Of a stretch of 64,000 bases of DNA, positions 8,379 to 16,434 are shown piece by piece (position 1 is the first letter of the stretch; every line of letters starts with the position of its first letter). The notes below the pieces were generated by a model that saw only the letters and a list, made by a program, of their open reading frames with translations, ran no database searches and was not told the DNA's origin. This DNA is from Chryseolinea soli. GTDB lineage: Bacteria; Bacteroidota; Bacteroidia; Cytophagales; Cyclobacteriaceae. Made by a program: the position numbers and the translations under genes. The stretch lies in NCBI RefSeq assembly GCF_003589925.1, contig NZ_CP032382.1, forward strand, positions 806,001 through 870,000, written 5' to 3'.

Positions 8379-9458
8379 ATGAAAACTATAATCCTGACGC
8401 TCTTATCCCTATCCTTTTCTATTCTTTGTTTTTCCCAGGAGGAAGAAAAACCTTCTCCCTTCACGGTAAGCGGTTATCTGGAAACGTACTATGTCTATGA
8501 TTTCAATAAACCTGCAGATAACACGCGACCCAGTTTTGTCTATGCCTACAATCGTCACAATGAAGTGAACCTCAACCTCGGGTTCATCAAAGGCTCATAC
8601 AATACCGACAACGTGCGCGCCAACCTGGCGGTGATGACGGGCACCTATGCCAATGCGAACCTCGCCGCCGAACCGGGTGTATTGAAAAATATCTATGAGG
8701 CCAATGCCGGTATAAAACTTTCGGCCCGCAAAAATCTGTGGGTCGACGCGGGTATCTTCGCTTCGCACATCGGTTTTGAGAGCGCCATTGGCAAAGATTG
8801 CTGGAACCTGACCCGGAGCATATTGGCCGACAACACACCCTACTATGAAGCAGGAGCCAAAATCTCGTACACCACCGACAATGGCAAATGGTTTTTCTCC
8901 GGGCTTGTATTGAACGGCTGGCAACGCATTCAACGGGTTAGCGGCAATTCACTTCCTTCGTTTGGTACCCAGATCACCTTCAAACCTTCTTCCAACGTAA
9001 CCCTCAATAGCAGCTCGTTTATCGGCACAGACAAACCCGATAGCGCGCGGCAAATGCGTTACTTCCACAACTTCTATGGCACCTTCCAGGTGACGAAGGC
9101 CTTTGGTTTGATCGTTGGATTTGACTACGGTGTGGAAGAGAAGAGCCCTGAAAGCAGTTCTACCAATGCATGGTGTTCACCGGTTGTGATTGCCCGGCTT
9201 GCGTTGAGCGATAAACTTACGGTGGCCGCACGCGGCGAATACTATAGCGATGGCCATGGCGTGATCATCGCCACGGGTACACCACATGGCTTCAAGACGA
9301 CCGGCATTTCGGCCAACCTCGACTACCAGATCGTTCCGAATGCGCTGTGGCGGATCGAGGTGCGTCACTTGAATAGCAAGGATGAAGTTTTCACGAGAGA
9401 ACAGCGCGCCACGAAAAACGATACGTTTATTTCCACGGCATTGGCGATTAGTTTTTAA
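8379..9458 (+). CDS. Outer-membrane beta-barrel porin (BBP2/OmpL-like)
   Basis: 359 aa with a signal peptide (MKTIILTLLSLSFSILCFSQ) and alternating amphipathic strands to a C-terminal aromatic end (ISTALAISF), typical of outer-membrane barrels. The opening VSGYLETYYVYDFNKPADN and later DAGIFASHIGFESAIG fit the putative beta-barrel porin-2 family. It lies between kdpC and the sensor genes, so it probably lets K+ cross the outer membrane under limitation. No plug domain is present, so it is not TonB-dependent. Confidence 0.85.
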   Translation: MKTIILTLLSLSFSILCFSQEEEKPSPFTVSGYLETYYVYDFNKPADNTRPSFVYAYNRHNEVNLNLGFIKGSYNTDNVRANLAVMTGTYANANLAAEPGVLKNIYEANAGIKLSARKNLWVDAGIFASHIGFESAIGKDCWNLTRSILADNTPYYEAGAKISYTTDNGKWFFSGLVLNGWQRIQRVSGNSLPSFGTQITFKPSSNVTLNSSSFIGTDKPDSARQMRYFHNFYGTFQVTKAFGLIVGFDYGVEEKSPESSSTNAWCSPVVIARLALSDKLTVAARGEYYSDGHGVIIATGTPHGFKTTGISANLDYQIVPNALWRIEVRHLNSKDEVFTREQRATKNDTFISTALAISF

Positions 9459-9599
9459 CCCTGCATTCACACCATGAAAAAAACATATACACCCTGGAGA
9501 TTCTTCCTCACGGCGGCGCGCCTGCACTTTATCGTGCACCACACTACCCGGGGGTTTGATTTGAAGGGCTCACACCCAACCTTTTGAAACAACGAAAAG

Positions 9600-9628
9600 A
9601 GCTGTGCCCCGGCACGGCTTCTTTCTTT
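9600..9628 (+). terminator. Probable intrinsic terminator after the porin gene
   Basis: AGCTGTGC (9600-9607) pairs with GCACGGCT (9612-9619, one G-U pair) around a 4-nt loop and is followed by TCTTTCTTT. It would end or attenuate transcription between the pump/porin genes and the sensor genes. The gap 9459-9742 otherwise holds only a 37-codon frame at 9474-9587 (MKKTYTPWRFFLTAARL...) that I do not regard as a supported gene. Confidence 0.6.
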
Positions 9629-9742
9629 AAATATTAAATAGAAAACTGGGGGCTTTCGCGATCTGTGTGGATATTTACCGGAGCGTATATCCGCCAATTC
9701 CCTGCACGACGCCGCCCTTAAACGCCTCGTATACCTTTTTAC

Positions 9743-10867
9743 ATGGAAGAAAAAGAGAAATCGGTCGAACACTTTCTGAACCTGATCAAAAAATCCAGGC
9801 GCGGGAAATTCAAGGTCTACATCGGCATGAGCGCCGGTGTGGGGAAGACGTATCGCATGTTGCAGGAAGCCCACAGCTTGTTAAAGAACGATGTGGATGT
9901 GAAGGTAGGCTTCATCGAAACGCACAACCGGAAGGAGACCCACGACCTCATCCCAGGCCTGCCGATGATCGCGCGAAAAAAGGTCTTCTACAAAGGCAAG
10001 GAACTTGAGGAGATGGACCTGCAAGCCATTCTCAATATCCACCCGGAAGTGGTCATCGTCGACGAGCTGGCGCACACCAACATCGAAGGCAGCAAAAATG
10101 AAAAGCGCTGGCAGGATGTGCTGGAAATATTGGACGCGGGCATCAACGTGATCAGCGCCATGAACATCCAGCATATCGAAAGCCTGAACGAGGAAGTGCA
10201 GCAGATCACCGGCATCGAAGTGCGCGAACGCGTACCCGACCGCATCCTGCAACTGGCCGACGAAGTCGTGAACATCGACTTGACAGCCGACGAGCTTATC
10301 GTTCGCCTCCGCGAAGGAAAGATCTATCATCCCTCCAAGATCGAGACCGCCTTACGAAATTTCTTCCAGGCGGAGAAGATCCTGCAACTGCGCGAGCTGG
10401 CCTTGAAGGAAGTGGCTTCGCAGGTCGAGCGCAAAGTAGATAGCGAGGTTACGGTAGACAAAAGGATCCGGCACGAGCGGTTCCTGGCGTGCATTAGCAC
10501 CAACCACGATACCGCCCGGATGATCATTCGCAAGACCGCCCGCCTGGCGGGGTACTACAATTCAAAATGGCATGTGCTCTATGTTCAGACGCCGCAGGAA
10601 GATTCGAACCGGATCAAGCTCTCCGTGCAACGTCACCTGATCAACAATTTCAAATTGGCTACCGAGCTGGGGGCCGAAGTGATCCAGGTGAAAAGTAATC
10701 GCGTACCGGAAGTGATCGCCTCCGTGGCGGAAGAAAAAAAGATCACCACCGTGTGCATCGGCAAGCCTCACTTGCGGCTGTGGCAAGTGATCCTGAAGAC
10801 CAACGTCTTCAACCAATTGCTGAACAGGCTTTCAGATTCGGACATCGACTTAGTGATACTATCATGA
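9743..10867 (+). CDS. kdpD: KdpD-like potassium sensor without kinase domain
   Basis: 374 aa: the KdpD N-terminal domain with Walker A-like GMSAGVGKTYRM (~residues 28-39), GFIETHNRKET, VIVDELAHTNIEG and AMNIQHIESLNEEVQQITG, then a universal-stress-protein-like domain (~245-374). The four-helix membrane region and histidine kinase of canonical KdpD are missing; a separate kinase gene follows, its ATG overlapping this stop (ATGA at 10864-10867). It presumably senses potassium or ionic conditions and signals through that kinase. Split KdpD arrangements are known in Bacteroidota. Confidence 0.92.
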   Translation: MEEKEKSVEHFLNLIKKSRRGKFKVYIGMSAGVGKTYRMLQEAHSLLKNDVDVKVGFIETHNRKETHDLIPGLPMIARKKVFYKGKELEEMDLQAILNIHPEVVIVDELAHTNIEGSKNEKRWQDVLEILDAGINVISAMNIQHIESLNEEVQQITGIEVRERVPDRILQLADEVVNIDLTADELIVRLREGKIYHPSKIETALRNFFQAEKILQLRELALKEVASQVERKVDSEVTVDKRIRHERFLACISTNHDTARMIIRKTARLAGYYNSKWHVLYVQTPQEDSNRIKLSVQRHLINNFKLATELGAEVIQVKSNRVPEVIASVAEEKKITTVCIGKPHLRLWQVILKTNVFNQLLNRLSDSDIDLVILS

Positions 10868-12576
10868 GCATCAAGATCAAAGTGGCGTGGGGCGTTATCT
10901 TCCTCTTCCTGGTGATCGTTACGATCGGCGGGTTGGGATTGTATTATCTCGAAGCCCTCTCCAACGACTCGGAAAATATATTGACCGACAACTACGAAAC
11001 GTTAGAGTACACCAAAAGCATTGTCGAAAATTGCGACAGTCTCAAGATCGATTCCGTCAAGGCCCTGAAAGCCATGGAAGCCAACCTCAAACTGCAAGAG
11101 GCCAATGTCACCGAGAAAGGCGAACGCGAACTCACGCTTGCCCTTCGCGTGGCTTTCGAAAGACTGAAGAACACGACGCTGGGCGACAGCAACATCGTGC
11201 GCATCCGCAGCATTTGTCTTGCCATTCAGGATATGAATATGAAAGCCATCATCCGGAAGAATGAAGTTACTCAAAAGACGGCCACCAAAGCTTCGACCTA
11301 CCTGATCATCATCGGGAGCATTTGCACGCTGGCGGCTTTTACGTTTATCATCAATTTCCCAGGCTATATCGCTAACCCCATTGTACAGCTCACGAGTAGT
11401 ATCAAATCCATCGCGCGCAAGAATTACGAAGAGCGGCTGCACTTCGACCGGAAGGATGAGTTTGAAGAGTTGGCGGAAGCGTTTAACCAGATGGCCGAAA
11501 AGCTCGACGAATACGAGCACAGCAACCTGGCCAAAATATTATTTGAGAAAAAGCGCATCGAAACCATCATCAACCGTATGACAGACCCGGTGATCGGGCT
11601 TGACGAACATGACAAAGTGATCTTTGCCAATGAACCCGCGTTGAACCTGCTCAATCTTTCTAGCGCCGACGTGATGGATCGCTATGCACCCGACGTGGCG
11701 GTAAACAACGACTTGTTCAGAAGCCTGATCCGGCATAACCCGCCGGCGGAAAGCGCGCTGATCAAAGCGGTGGTCGGTGGCAAGGAAAATTATTTTTCAA
11801 AAGAATCCATCACCATACACCACACGCCTACAGGCGAAACAGATACGATGAAGATCGGCCAGGTGATTTTGCTAAAGAACATCACCTCCTATAAAGAACT
11901 CGATCTGGCCAAGACGAATTTCATCGCCACCATCTCGCACGAACTGAAAACGCCCATCGCCTCGTTGCAGATGTGCACGCGCCTCTTGCAGGACAAACGG
12001 GTTGGCACGCTGAACGAAGAACAGCACAATATCATTCATACGCTCGAAGACGAGGTCACCCGTCTGTCAAAGATCACGAACGAATTGCTGGACCTCTCGC
12101 AAGTCGAAACCGGCAATATCAAACTCAACATCCGAAAGGCCGACGCCGGGGATATTATCCATCTGGCTGAAGAAGCTGTAAAATTTCAAGCCGAGCGAAA
12201 GCATGTGGCCATAACCGTGGAGCCGTTCAACGATATTCCGTCGCTGCAAGCCGATCTGGACAAAACGACTTGGGTGCTGGTGAACTTCCTCACCAACGCC
12301 ATCCGCTACAGCCCGGAAAATGAAACGGTGACGGTACGGTGTAAATCGGAGAACGGCGCCATCATTTTTTCCGTAGAAGACCACGGTCCTGGAATAGAGG
12401 AGAAATACCTGAACAGGATCTTCGAAAAATTCTTCCAGGTGCCCGGCACACCTTCGGGCACCGGCTTGGGACTTGCGATTTCCAAAGAGTTCATCGAAGC
12501 GCAAGGTGGGAAGATAAAAGTGGAGAGCCATATCGGAAAGGGAAGCGTATTTTCATTTGAATTGCTAAAATCCTAA
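10864..12576 (+). CDS. Membrane histidine kinase (HAMP-PAS-HisKA-HATPase), partner of the KdpD-like sensor
   Basis: 570 aa from the ATG overlapping the KdpD-like stop. Layout: TM helix (~8-30), a ~120-residue helical periplasmic sensor, TM helix (~140-165), HAMP (~167-220), PAS-like region (~230-330), HisKA with phospho-His H359 in FIATISHELKTP, and HATPase_c with N box NFLTNAIRYSPEN, G1 VEDHGPGIEEKY and G2 GTGLGLAIS. It should autophosphorylate and, by inference, pass phosphate to the NtrC-type regulator at 1205-2527, the only response regulator here. An upstream reading frame extension to 10753 is an overlap, not part of the protein. Confidence 0.93.
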   Translation: MSIKIKVAWGVIFLFLVIVTIGGLGLYYLEALSNDSENILTDNYETLEYTKSIVENCDSLKIDSVKALKAMEANLKLQEANVTEKGERELTLALRVAFERLKNTTLGDSNIVRIRSICLAIQDMNMKAIIRKNEVTQKTATKASTYLIIIGSICTLAAFTFIINFPGYIANPIVQLTSSIKSIARKNYEERLHFDRKDEFEELAEAFNQMAEKLDEYEHSNLAKILFEKKRIETIINRMTDPVIGLDEHDKVIFANEPALNLLNLSSADVMDRYAPDVAVNNDLFRSLIRHNPPAESALIKAVVGGKENYFSKESITIHHTPTGETDTMKIGQVILLKNITSYKELDLAKTNFIATISHELKTPIASLQMCTRLLQDKRVGTLNEEQHNIIHTLEDEVTRLSKITNELLDLSQVETGNIKLNIRKADAGDIIHLAEEAVKFQAERKHVAITVEPFNDIPSLQADLDKTTWVLVNFLTNAIRYSPENETVTVRCKSENGAIIFSVEDHGPGIEEKYLNRIFEKFFQVPGTPSGTGLGLAISKEFIEAQGGKIKVESHIGKGSVFSFELLKS

Positions 12577-12602
12577 CGCTTCGTTGGACCCATCGCTGGC
12601 AT

Positions 12603-13316
12603 TCAATGCGAAAGGTTCCCCGTTATAAACGGCTTCAAATTATCCAACGGCAAAACGTCAAGCGGCGGACCGTCTTTTTTGATGGTGCCATCCTCCAGAA
12701 CTAAAACGCGTTTCGACATCTTGATCACTTCATTGAGATCGTGGCTCACCATGAGGGTGGTGAGATGGTATTGACGGTGTAGGTGTAAAATATAGTCTTG
12801 CAGTTTTGCTTGCATCGCCATGTCCAGCGCCGACAGAGGTTCGTCCAGCAGCAACAGGTTGGGTTGGCGCACCAATGCGCGCGCCAAGGCTACGCGTTGT
12901 TTTTGTCCGCCGGAAAGGCGTGCCGGTTTTTTGTCGCGAAGTTGATCCAGCTCCGTCAACTGCAAAAGCTCTTCTACTCTTGATTTAGGTTGGCCTTTTT
13001 GCAGGGCAAATTCCAGGTTGCCTTGCACCGTCATGTTGGGGAAGAGGGAATAGTCCTGGAACACCATGCCGAGGTTCCGGTACTGCGGCTTCAGGTTGAT
13101 GTGCTTGCTTTTGTCGAACCAGATCTGACGTTCACAGACGATGCGTCCATCATGGGGAGTCAGCAGGCCCGCGAGCATGCGGAGGATGCTGGTTTTGCCG
13201 GCGCCCGAAGGTCCATAGAGCGTCACAAAATCGCCGGTCTCGATCTTGACGTCGAGGTTTAGGTTGATCGCACCGCTGGCGCCGTGCAGCTTTCGAGCAA
13301 TGGCGAGTTCAATCAT
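12603..13316 (-). CDS. modC: Molybdate ABC transporter ATP-binding protein
   Basis: 237 aa ABC ATPase: Walker A GPSGAGKTS, Q loop VFQDYSLFPNM, signature LSGGQKQRVALARAL, Walker B LLLLDEPLSALD, and the switch His in VSHDLNEV. It lacks the C-terminal TOBE/MOP regulatory domain of E. coli ModC (~350 aa), so it is a short form. Its start overlaps the permease gene by 8 bp. Substrate assignment comes from the neighbours (modA, modB, ModE-like regulator and operator). It energises oxyanion import from the cytoplasmic face. Confidence 0.88.
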   Translation of the reverse strand: MIELAIARKLHGASGAINLNLDVKIETGDFVTLYGPSGAGKTSILRMLAGLLTPHDGRIVCERQIWFDKSKHINLKPQYRNLGMVFQDYSLFPNMTVQGNLEFALQKGQPKSRVEELLQLTELDQLRDKKPARLSGGQKQRVALARALVRQPNLLLLDEPLSALDMAMQAKLQDYILHLHRQYHLTTLMVSHDLNEVIKMSKRVLVLEDGTIKKDGPPLDVLPLDNLKPFITGNLSH

Positions 13317-13989
13317 GATAAGGGTCCACTTTAAATGCCCGGTTGTTTACGAGGTAGACACTGATCAGCACCAGGAAGGAAAACACCAGCAGGATGGAGG
13401 CGTACACATTCGCCTGGTGATAGTTCATGGCCTCTACTTCATCGTAGATGGTCACGGAAATCACCCGCGTCTCGTTCGGGATATTTCCTCCCACCATCAA
13501 GACCACCCCAAATTCGCCAATGGTATGCGCGAAGGTGAGCATGCAGCCCGTGAGCAGTGCGCCCTTCATGTTGGGGATCAAAACTTTGGTGAGGGTGGTC
13601 ACCCGGCTTTTGCCTAACGTGTAGGCGGCCTCTTTGAGGGCCACGGGCACTGACCGGAATCCATTTTGAATAGGCTGGATCATGAACGGCAGACTATAAA
13701 TGACCGACGCCACTACGAGTCCCGGGAAGGTGAACACGAGTCGCAGGTCAAAGTAATTCTCCAGGAACCGGCCAAATGCATTTTGCGGGCTGAACGCCAG
13801 CAATAAATAAAATCCCAAAACGGAGGGTGGCAACACCAACGGCAGGCCTACCAACGCATCGATAATTACTTTGCCACGCCAGCGCGCGAAGGCCAGGCCA
13901 TAAGCTACCGGGACGCTGATCACAAAGAGGATCGCCGTCGACACGATGGCTAATTTTAACGTCAGGTAGAAAGGCGCGAGGTCGAGCAT
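13309..13989 (-). CDS. modB: Molybdate ABC transporter permease
   Basis: 226 aa, about five transmembrane helices, with the binding-protein-dependent transport loop around EAAYTLGKSRVTTLTKVLIPNMKGALLTG and the ModB-type ending HTIGEFGVVLMVGGNIPNETRVISVTIYDEVEAMNYHQAN. Length is usual for ModB. Overlap with modC and a 5-bp gap to modA show co-transcription. Confidence 0.92.
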   Translation of the reverse strand: MLDLAPFYLTLKLAIVSTAILFVISVPVAYGLAFARWRGKVIIDALVGLPLVLPPSVLGFYLLLAFSPQNAFGRFLENYFDLRLVFTFPGLVVASVIYSLPFMIQPIQNGFRSVPVALKEAAYTLGKSRVTTLTKVLIPNMKGALLTGCMLTFAHTIGEFGVVLMVGGNIPNETRVISVTIYDEVEAMNYHQANVYASILLVFSFLVLISVYLVNNRAFKVDPYHD

Positions 13990-13994
13990 AGCGG

Positions 13995-14756
13995 CTAGGG
14001 CTTGGTGAACCCGAAGTGGCGCAGAATGGCACCGGCCGCGTCGCTCTTCATGTAGTCCAGGAAAGCTTTGGCGTAGTCGTTGCCCTGTGCATGTTTTGTG
14101 ATGACCGCTCCTTGTTCCAGCGGTTTGTGGCTTTCTTCGGGAATGAGAAAATAGCTTCCCTTTTCTTTTTTCATGTTTGGCGAAAGGGCCAACGACAACG
14201 CGACAATGCCCGCATCGGCCGCGCCGCTGGTCACAAATTGGGCGGTCTGTGAAATGTTTTCACCAAACACCAATTTCGATTTCACATGCTCTGTCATTTT
14301 GTAGTAGTCCAACGCCTCCTCCGCGCGTTTGCCGTAAGGCGCATGCTGCGGATTCGCTATCGCGATTTTCATAACGACGGGCGACAACAGCCCGTTCATA
14401 CCTTCTTTTTTCGCATCGATCTTTTTACTCCACAACACGATGCGTCCCTTTCCATAGATATAGATCTCGGAAAGGGTGAGTTGTTTTTCTTTGAGCTGTT
14501 GCGGATAGGTAATGTCGGCCGAGAAGAAAATATCGAAGGGCGCGCTGTTGGCAATTTGCTCGAACAATTTTCCCGACGAGCCATAGGTGATGTCTACTGT
14601 TCCGGGATGATTTTTTTTAAAGGTCGCGGCCACGGAGTCCAGGGCAAATTTCAGGTCGGAGGCGGCGGCTATCAGGATCTTGGCGGAGGGTTGTGCATAC
14701 CCTTGGCTGGCGATCATCATGACGAAGCCTACGATACTGAATTTTATCCGGTTCAT
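13995..14756 (-). CDS. modA: Molybdate-binding periplasmic protein
   Basis: About 253 aa. Signal peptide (MNRIKFSIVGFVMMIASQGYAQ) followed by the ModA N terminus ILIAAASDLKFALDSVAATF, then YGSSGKLFEQIANSAPFDIFFSAD, GKGRIVLWS and AGIVALSLALSP, all typical of the molybdate/tungstate-binding family. It captures the oxyanion in the periplasm for ModBC. I use the Met at 14756, which gives a clean signal peptide; upstream Mets (14774, 14801) would add polar residues before it. The Cys-less oxidoreductase gene ends 44 bp upstream. Confidence 0.93.
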   Translation of the reverse strand: MNRIKFSIVGFVMMIASQGYAQPSAKILIAAASDLKFALDSVAATFKKNHPGTVDITYGSSGKLFEQIANSAPFDIFFSADITYPQQLKEKQLTLSEIYIYGKGRIVLWSKKIDAKKEGMNGLLSPVVMKIAIANPQHAPYGKRAEEALDYYKMTEHVKSKLVFGENISQTAQFVTSGAADAGIVALSLALSPNMKKEKGSYFLIPEESHKPLEQGAVITKHAQGNDYAKAFLDYMKSDAAGAILRHFGFTKP

Positions 14757-14800
14757 GTTTCTAAAGATAATCATTGGGCCGCTACTTTCACGCGACGGCA

Positions 14801-15301
14801 TCAGTCCTTGGAAAATACCACTTTTATCGTCGTGAGTTCGCGAATCCAGCGCGCTTGTTTTTTATCCGACGGCACCACCATGCGAAACGGTCCCTCGCCT
14901 TTTGCCAGCGGATGGCCGTCCACTTCGTAGGCCAGCAACACCGTTTGGCTGGTGAACTCCGGGTCGATTTCGGGAAGCGAGAAGATCACCTCATAGCCAT
15001 CAGCAGCTTTCACGAGGACGTATTTGGCCAGGTTCTCGCCGCGCAATTTTGCGCCGAGCGTCACGCCAGCCGAATCCAGCACATCGACCAGGCGCACACC
15101 TTTGAACACGTGTTCCTTGCCGTCGCGGTCCTTGCCCTTTACTTCTGCGGTCTTCCATTTCAAGAGATCGTCTTGCGTCAGCGTGCGCGGTTTCAGCACC
15201 TCGCCTTCCACGCGGAACGATGGTTTAGGTTGGGCGTGGCCCGCGATCGACGCCAGTACGAGGGCCGCCAGCAAAAAGGGATTGCAAAGTTTCTTGCTCA
15301 T
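14801..15301 (-). CDS. Secreted molybdopterin-oxidoreductase-like domain protein lacking the Mo-ligand Cys
   Basis: 166 aa with signal peptide (PFLLAALVLASIAGHAQ). The rest resembles the sulfite-oxidase fold: FRVEGEVLKPRTLTQDDLLKW, VFKGVRLVDVLDSAG, VLVKAADGYEVIFSLPEID, LLAYEVDGHPLAKGEGPFRMVVPSD and RWIRELTTIKVV. The single Cys of the product lies in the signal peptide, so the mature protein has no cysteine to ligate molybdenum. It is probably not a redox enzyme of the classical type; it may bind a pterin or oxyanion. It is inside the molybdate operon, 9 bp downstream of the di-heme peroxidase gene. Confidence 0.8.
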   Translation of the reverse strand: MSKKLCNPFLLAALVLASIAGHAQPKPSFRVEGEVLKPRTLTQDDLLKWKTAEVKGKDRDGKEHVFKGVRLVDVLDSAGVTLGAKLRGENLAKYVLVKAADGYEVIFSLPEIDPEFTSQTVLLAYEVDGHPLAKGEGPFRMVVPSDKKQARWIRELTTIKVVFSKD

Positions 15302-15310
15302 AGGGTAAAG

Positions 15311-16420
15311 TTACGGTTTTGCACTTCTTAAAAAACGAGGGTCCGAAAAATCGGGGTTGTTGATAAAGGTCGAATCGGTCAGCATCTGTAAGAAAACCAG
15401 GAGGTCGCCCTTCTCGGTTTCCGTCAGCATAAGGCTTTTACCACCCACCGCGTTGGTGGCTTCGGCAATGAAGGGGCTCAGGGTGGCGCTTGGCTGCACG
15501 TGTTCGTTGTAGTGATTCAAAACTTCTGTTAACGTGGCAAAGCGGCCGTCGTGCATGTACGGCGCAGTGAGTGTGATGTTCCGCAGCGTGGGCACGCGAA
15601 ACCGTCCACGATCGATCGCCTGGCCTGTGATGGTTTCACGACCTGCGTCTTTGGGCAACGTATCCAGGCCGTTGTTGTGAAAAAGTTCGATAAAAGTTTT
15701 CGGTGTACCATGACAGTGGCCGCAGTTGGCGCCGCGTATACTTCGTTGTGGCGAGGGCGGCGTCATGAAGAGGTCGATGCCGCGCAACTCTTGTGCGGTC
15801 GGTTGATATTCTCCGCGCAAGTATTTATCGTAACGCGAACCGGCGGAGATCAGCGTGCGTTCAAATTGTGCCAGGGCTTTCAGCAGGTTTTCGCCGGTGA
15901 TGTCGCCCGTGCCAAACGCCTGGGCAAATTTTTCACGATACGAAGCATCGGTTTTCAACTTTGCCACCGACGTTTCCAGCGACTGCCCCATCTCGTGCGG
16001 GTCGGTTAGCGGCACTACGGCTTGTGCCTCCAATCCGTTTGCCCGTCCGTCCCAGAACAAGTTCCGGACCCACAACAGGTTTGTCAGCGACATCGAGCTG
16101 CGTTTGGTCAAGGTGCCGTCAACGCCCACGCTAAAGGCCTTTCCGTCGGTGAACGCTAATTTCTGCTGATGGCAGGTGGCGCAGGTGACCCGGTTGTTGC
16201 CCGACAGTTTGGGTTCATAGAACAATAATCTTCCTAACGCAACCCCTTCCCGGGTCATCGGGTTATTCTCCGGAATGGTGAACCGGCCGCCGAAATAGGC
16301 TGGATAGTTGAGGATGTAGGGTTGGGGTGCGGGATCGGGCGTTTGAAACGAAAGCAGCATCGTCAACGCCGCCGTGGCGATTGCCAGCATCCCTACCGAT
16401 GGCCGCTTTCGTTTCATCAT
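15311..16420 (-). CDS. Di-heme cytochrome c peroxidase family protein
   Basis: 369 aa with an N-terminal hydrophobic export segment (LAIATAALTMLLSFQ). Two c-type heme sites are visible: CATCH at residues 80-84 and CGHCH at 233-237. Flanking motifs GRLLFYEPKLS, WDGRANGLEAQA and RVPTLRNITLTAPYMHDGRF are those of bacterial di-heme peroxidases (CcpA/MauG superfamily). It should act in the periplasm. Placement between the TonB receptor (15 bp) and the oxidoreductase-like gene (9 bp) ties it to molybdate uptake, though peroxidase chemistry has no obvious role there. Confidence 0.9.
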   Translation of the reverse strand: MMKRKRPSVGMLAIATAALTMLLSFQTPDPAPQPYILNYPAYFGGRFTIPENNPMTREGVALGRLLFYEPKLSGNNRVTCATCHQQKLAFTDGKAFSVGVDGTLTKRSSMSLTNLLWVRNLFWDGRANGLEAQAVVPLTDPHEMGQSLETSVAKLKTDASYREKFAQAFGTGDITGENLLKALAQFERTLISAGSRYDKYLRGEYQPTAQELRGIDLFMTPPSPQRSIRGANCGHCHGTPKTFIELFHNNGLDTLPKDAGRETITGQAIDRGRFRVPTLRNITLTAPYMHDGRFATLTEVLNHYNEHVQPSATLSPFIAEATNAVGGKSLMLTETEKGDLLVFLQMLTDSTFINNPDFSDPRFLRSAKP

Positions 16421-16434
16421 TTCCCTTTTTTCTT

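Noticed and set aside
8312..8500. 62-codon frame between kdpC and the porin gene
   Set aside because: It overlaps the porin's signal peptide in another frame and has no family features; the porin start at 8379 is well supported.
9474..9587. 37-codon frame after the porin gene (MKKTYTPWRFFLTAARL...)
   Set aside because: The start looks like a small secreted protein but there is no hydrophobic core long enough for a signal peptide and no conserved pattern; left as unsupported.
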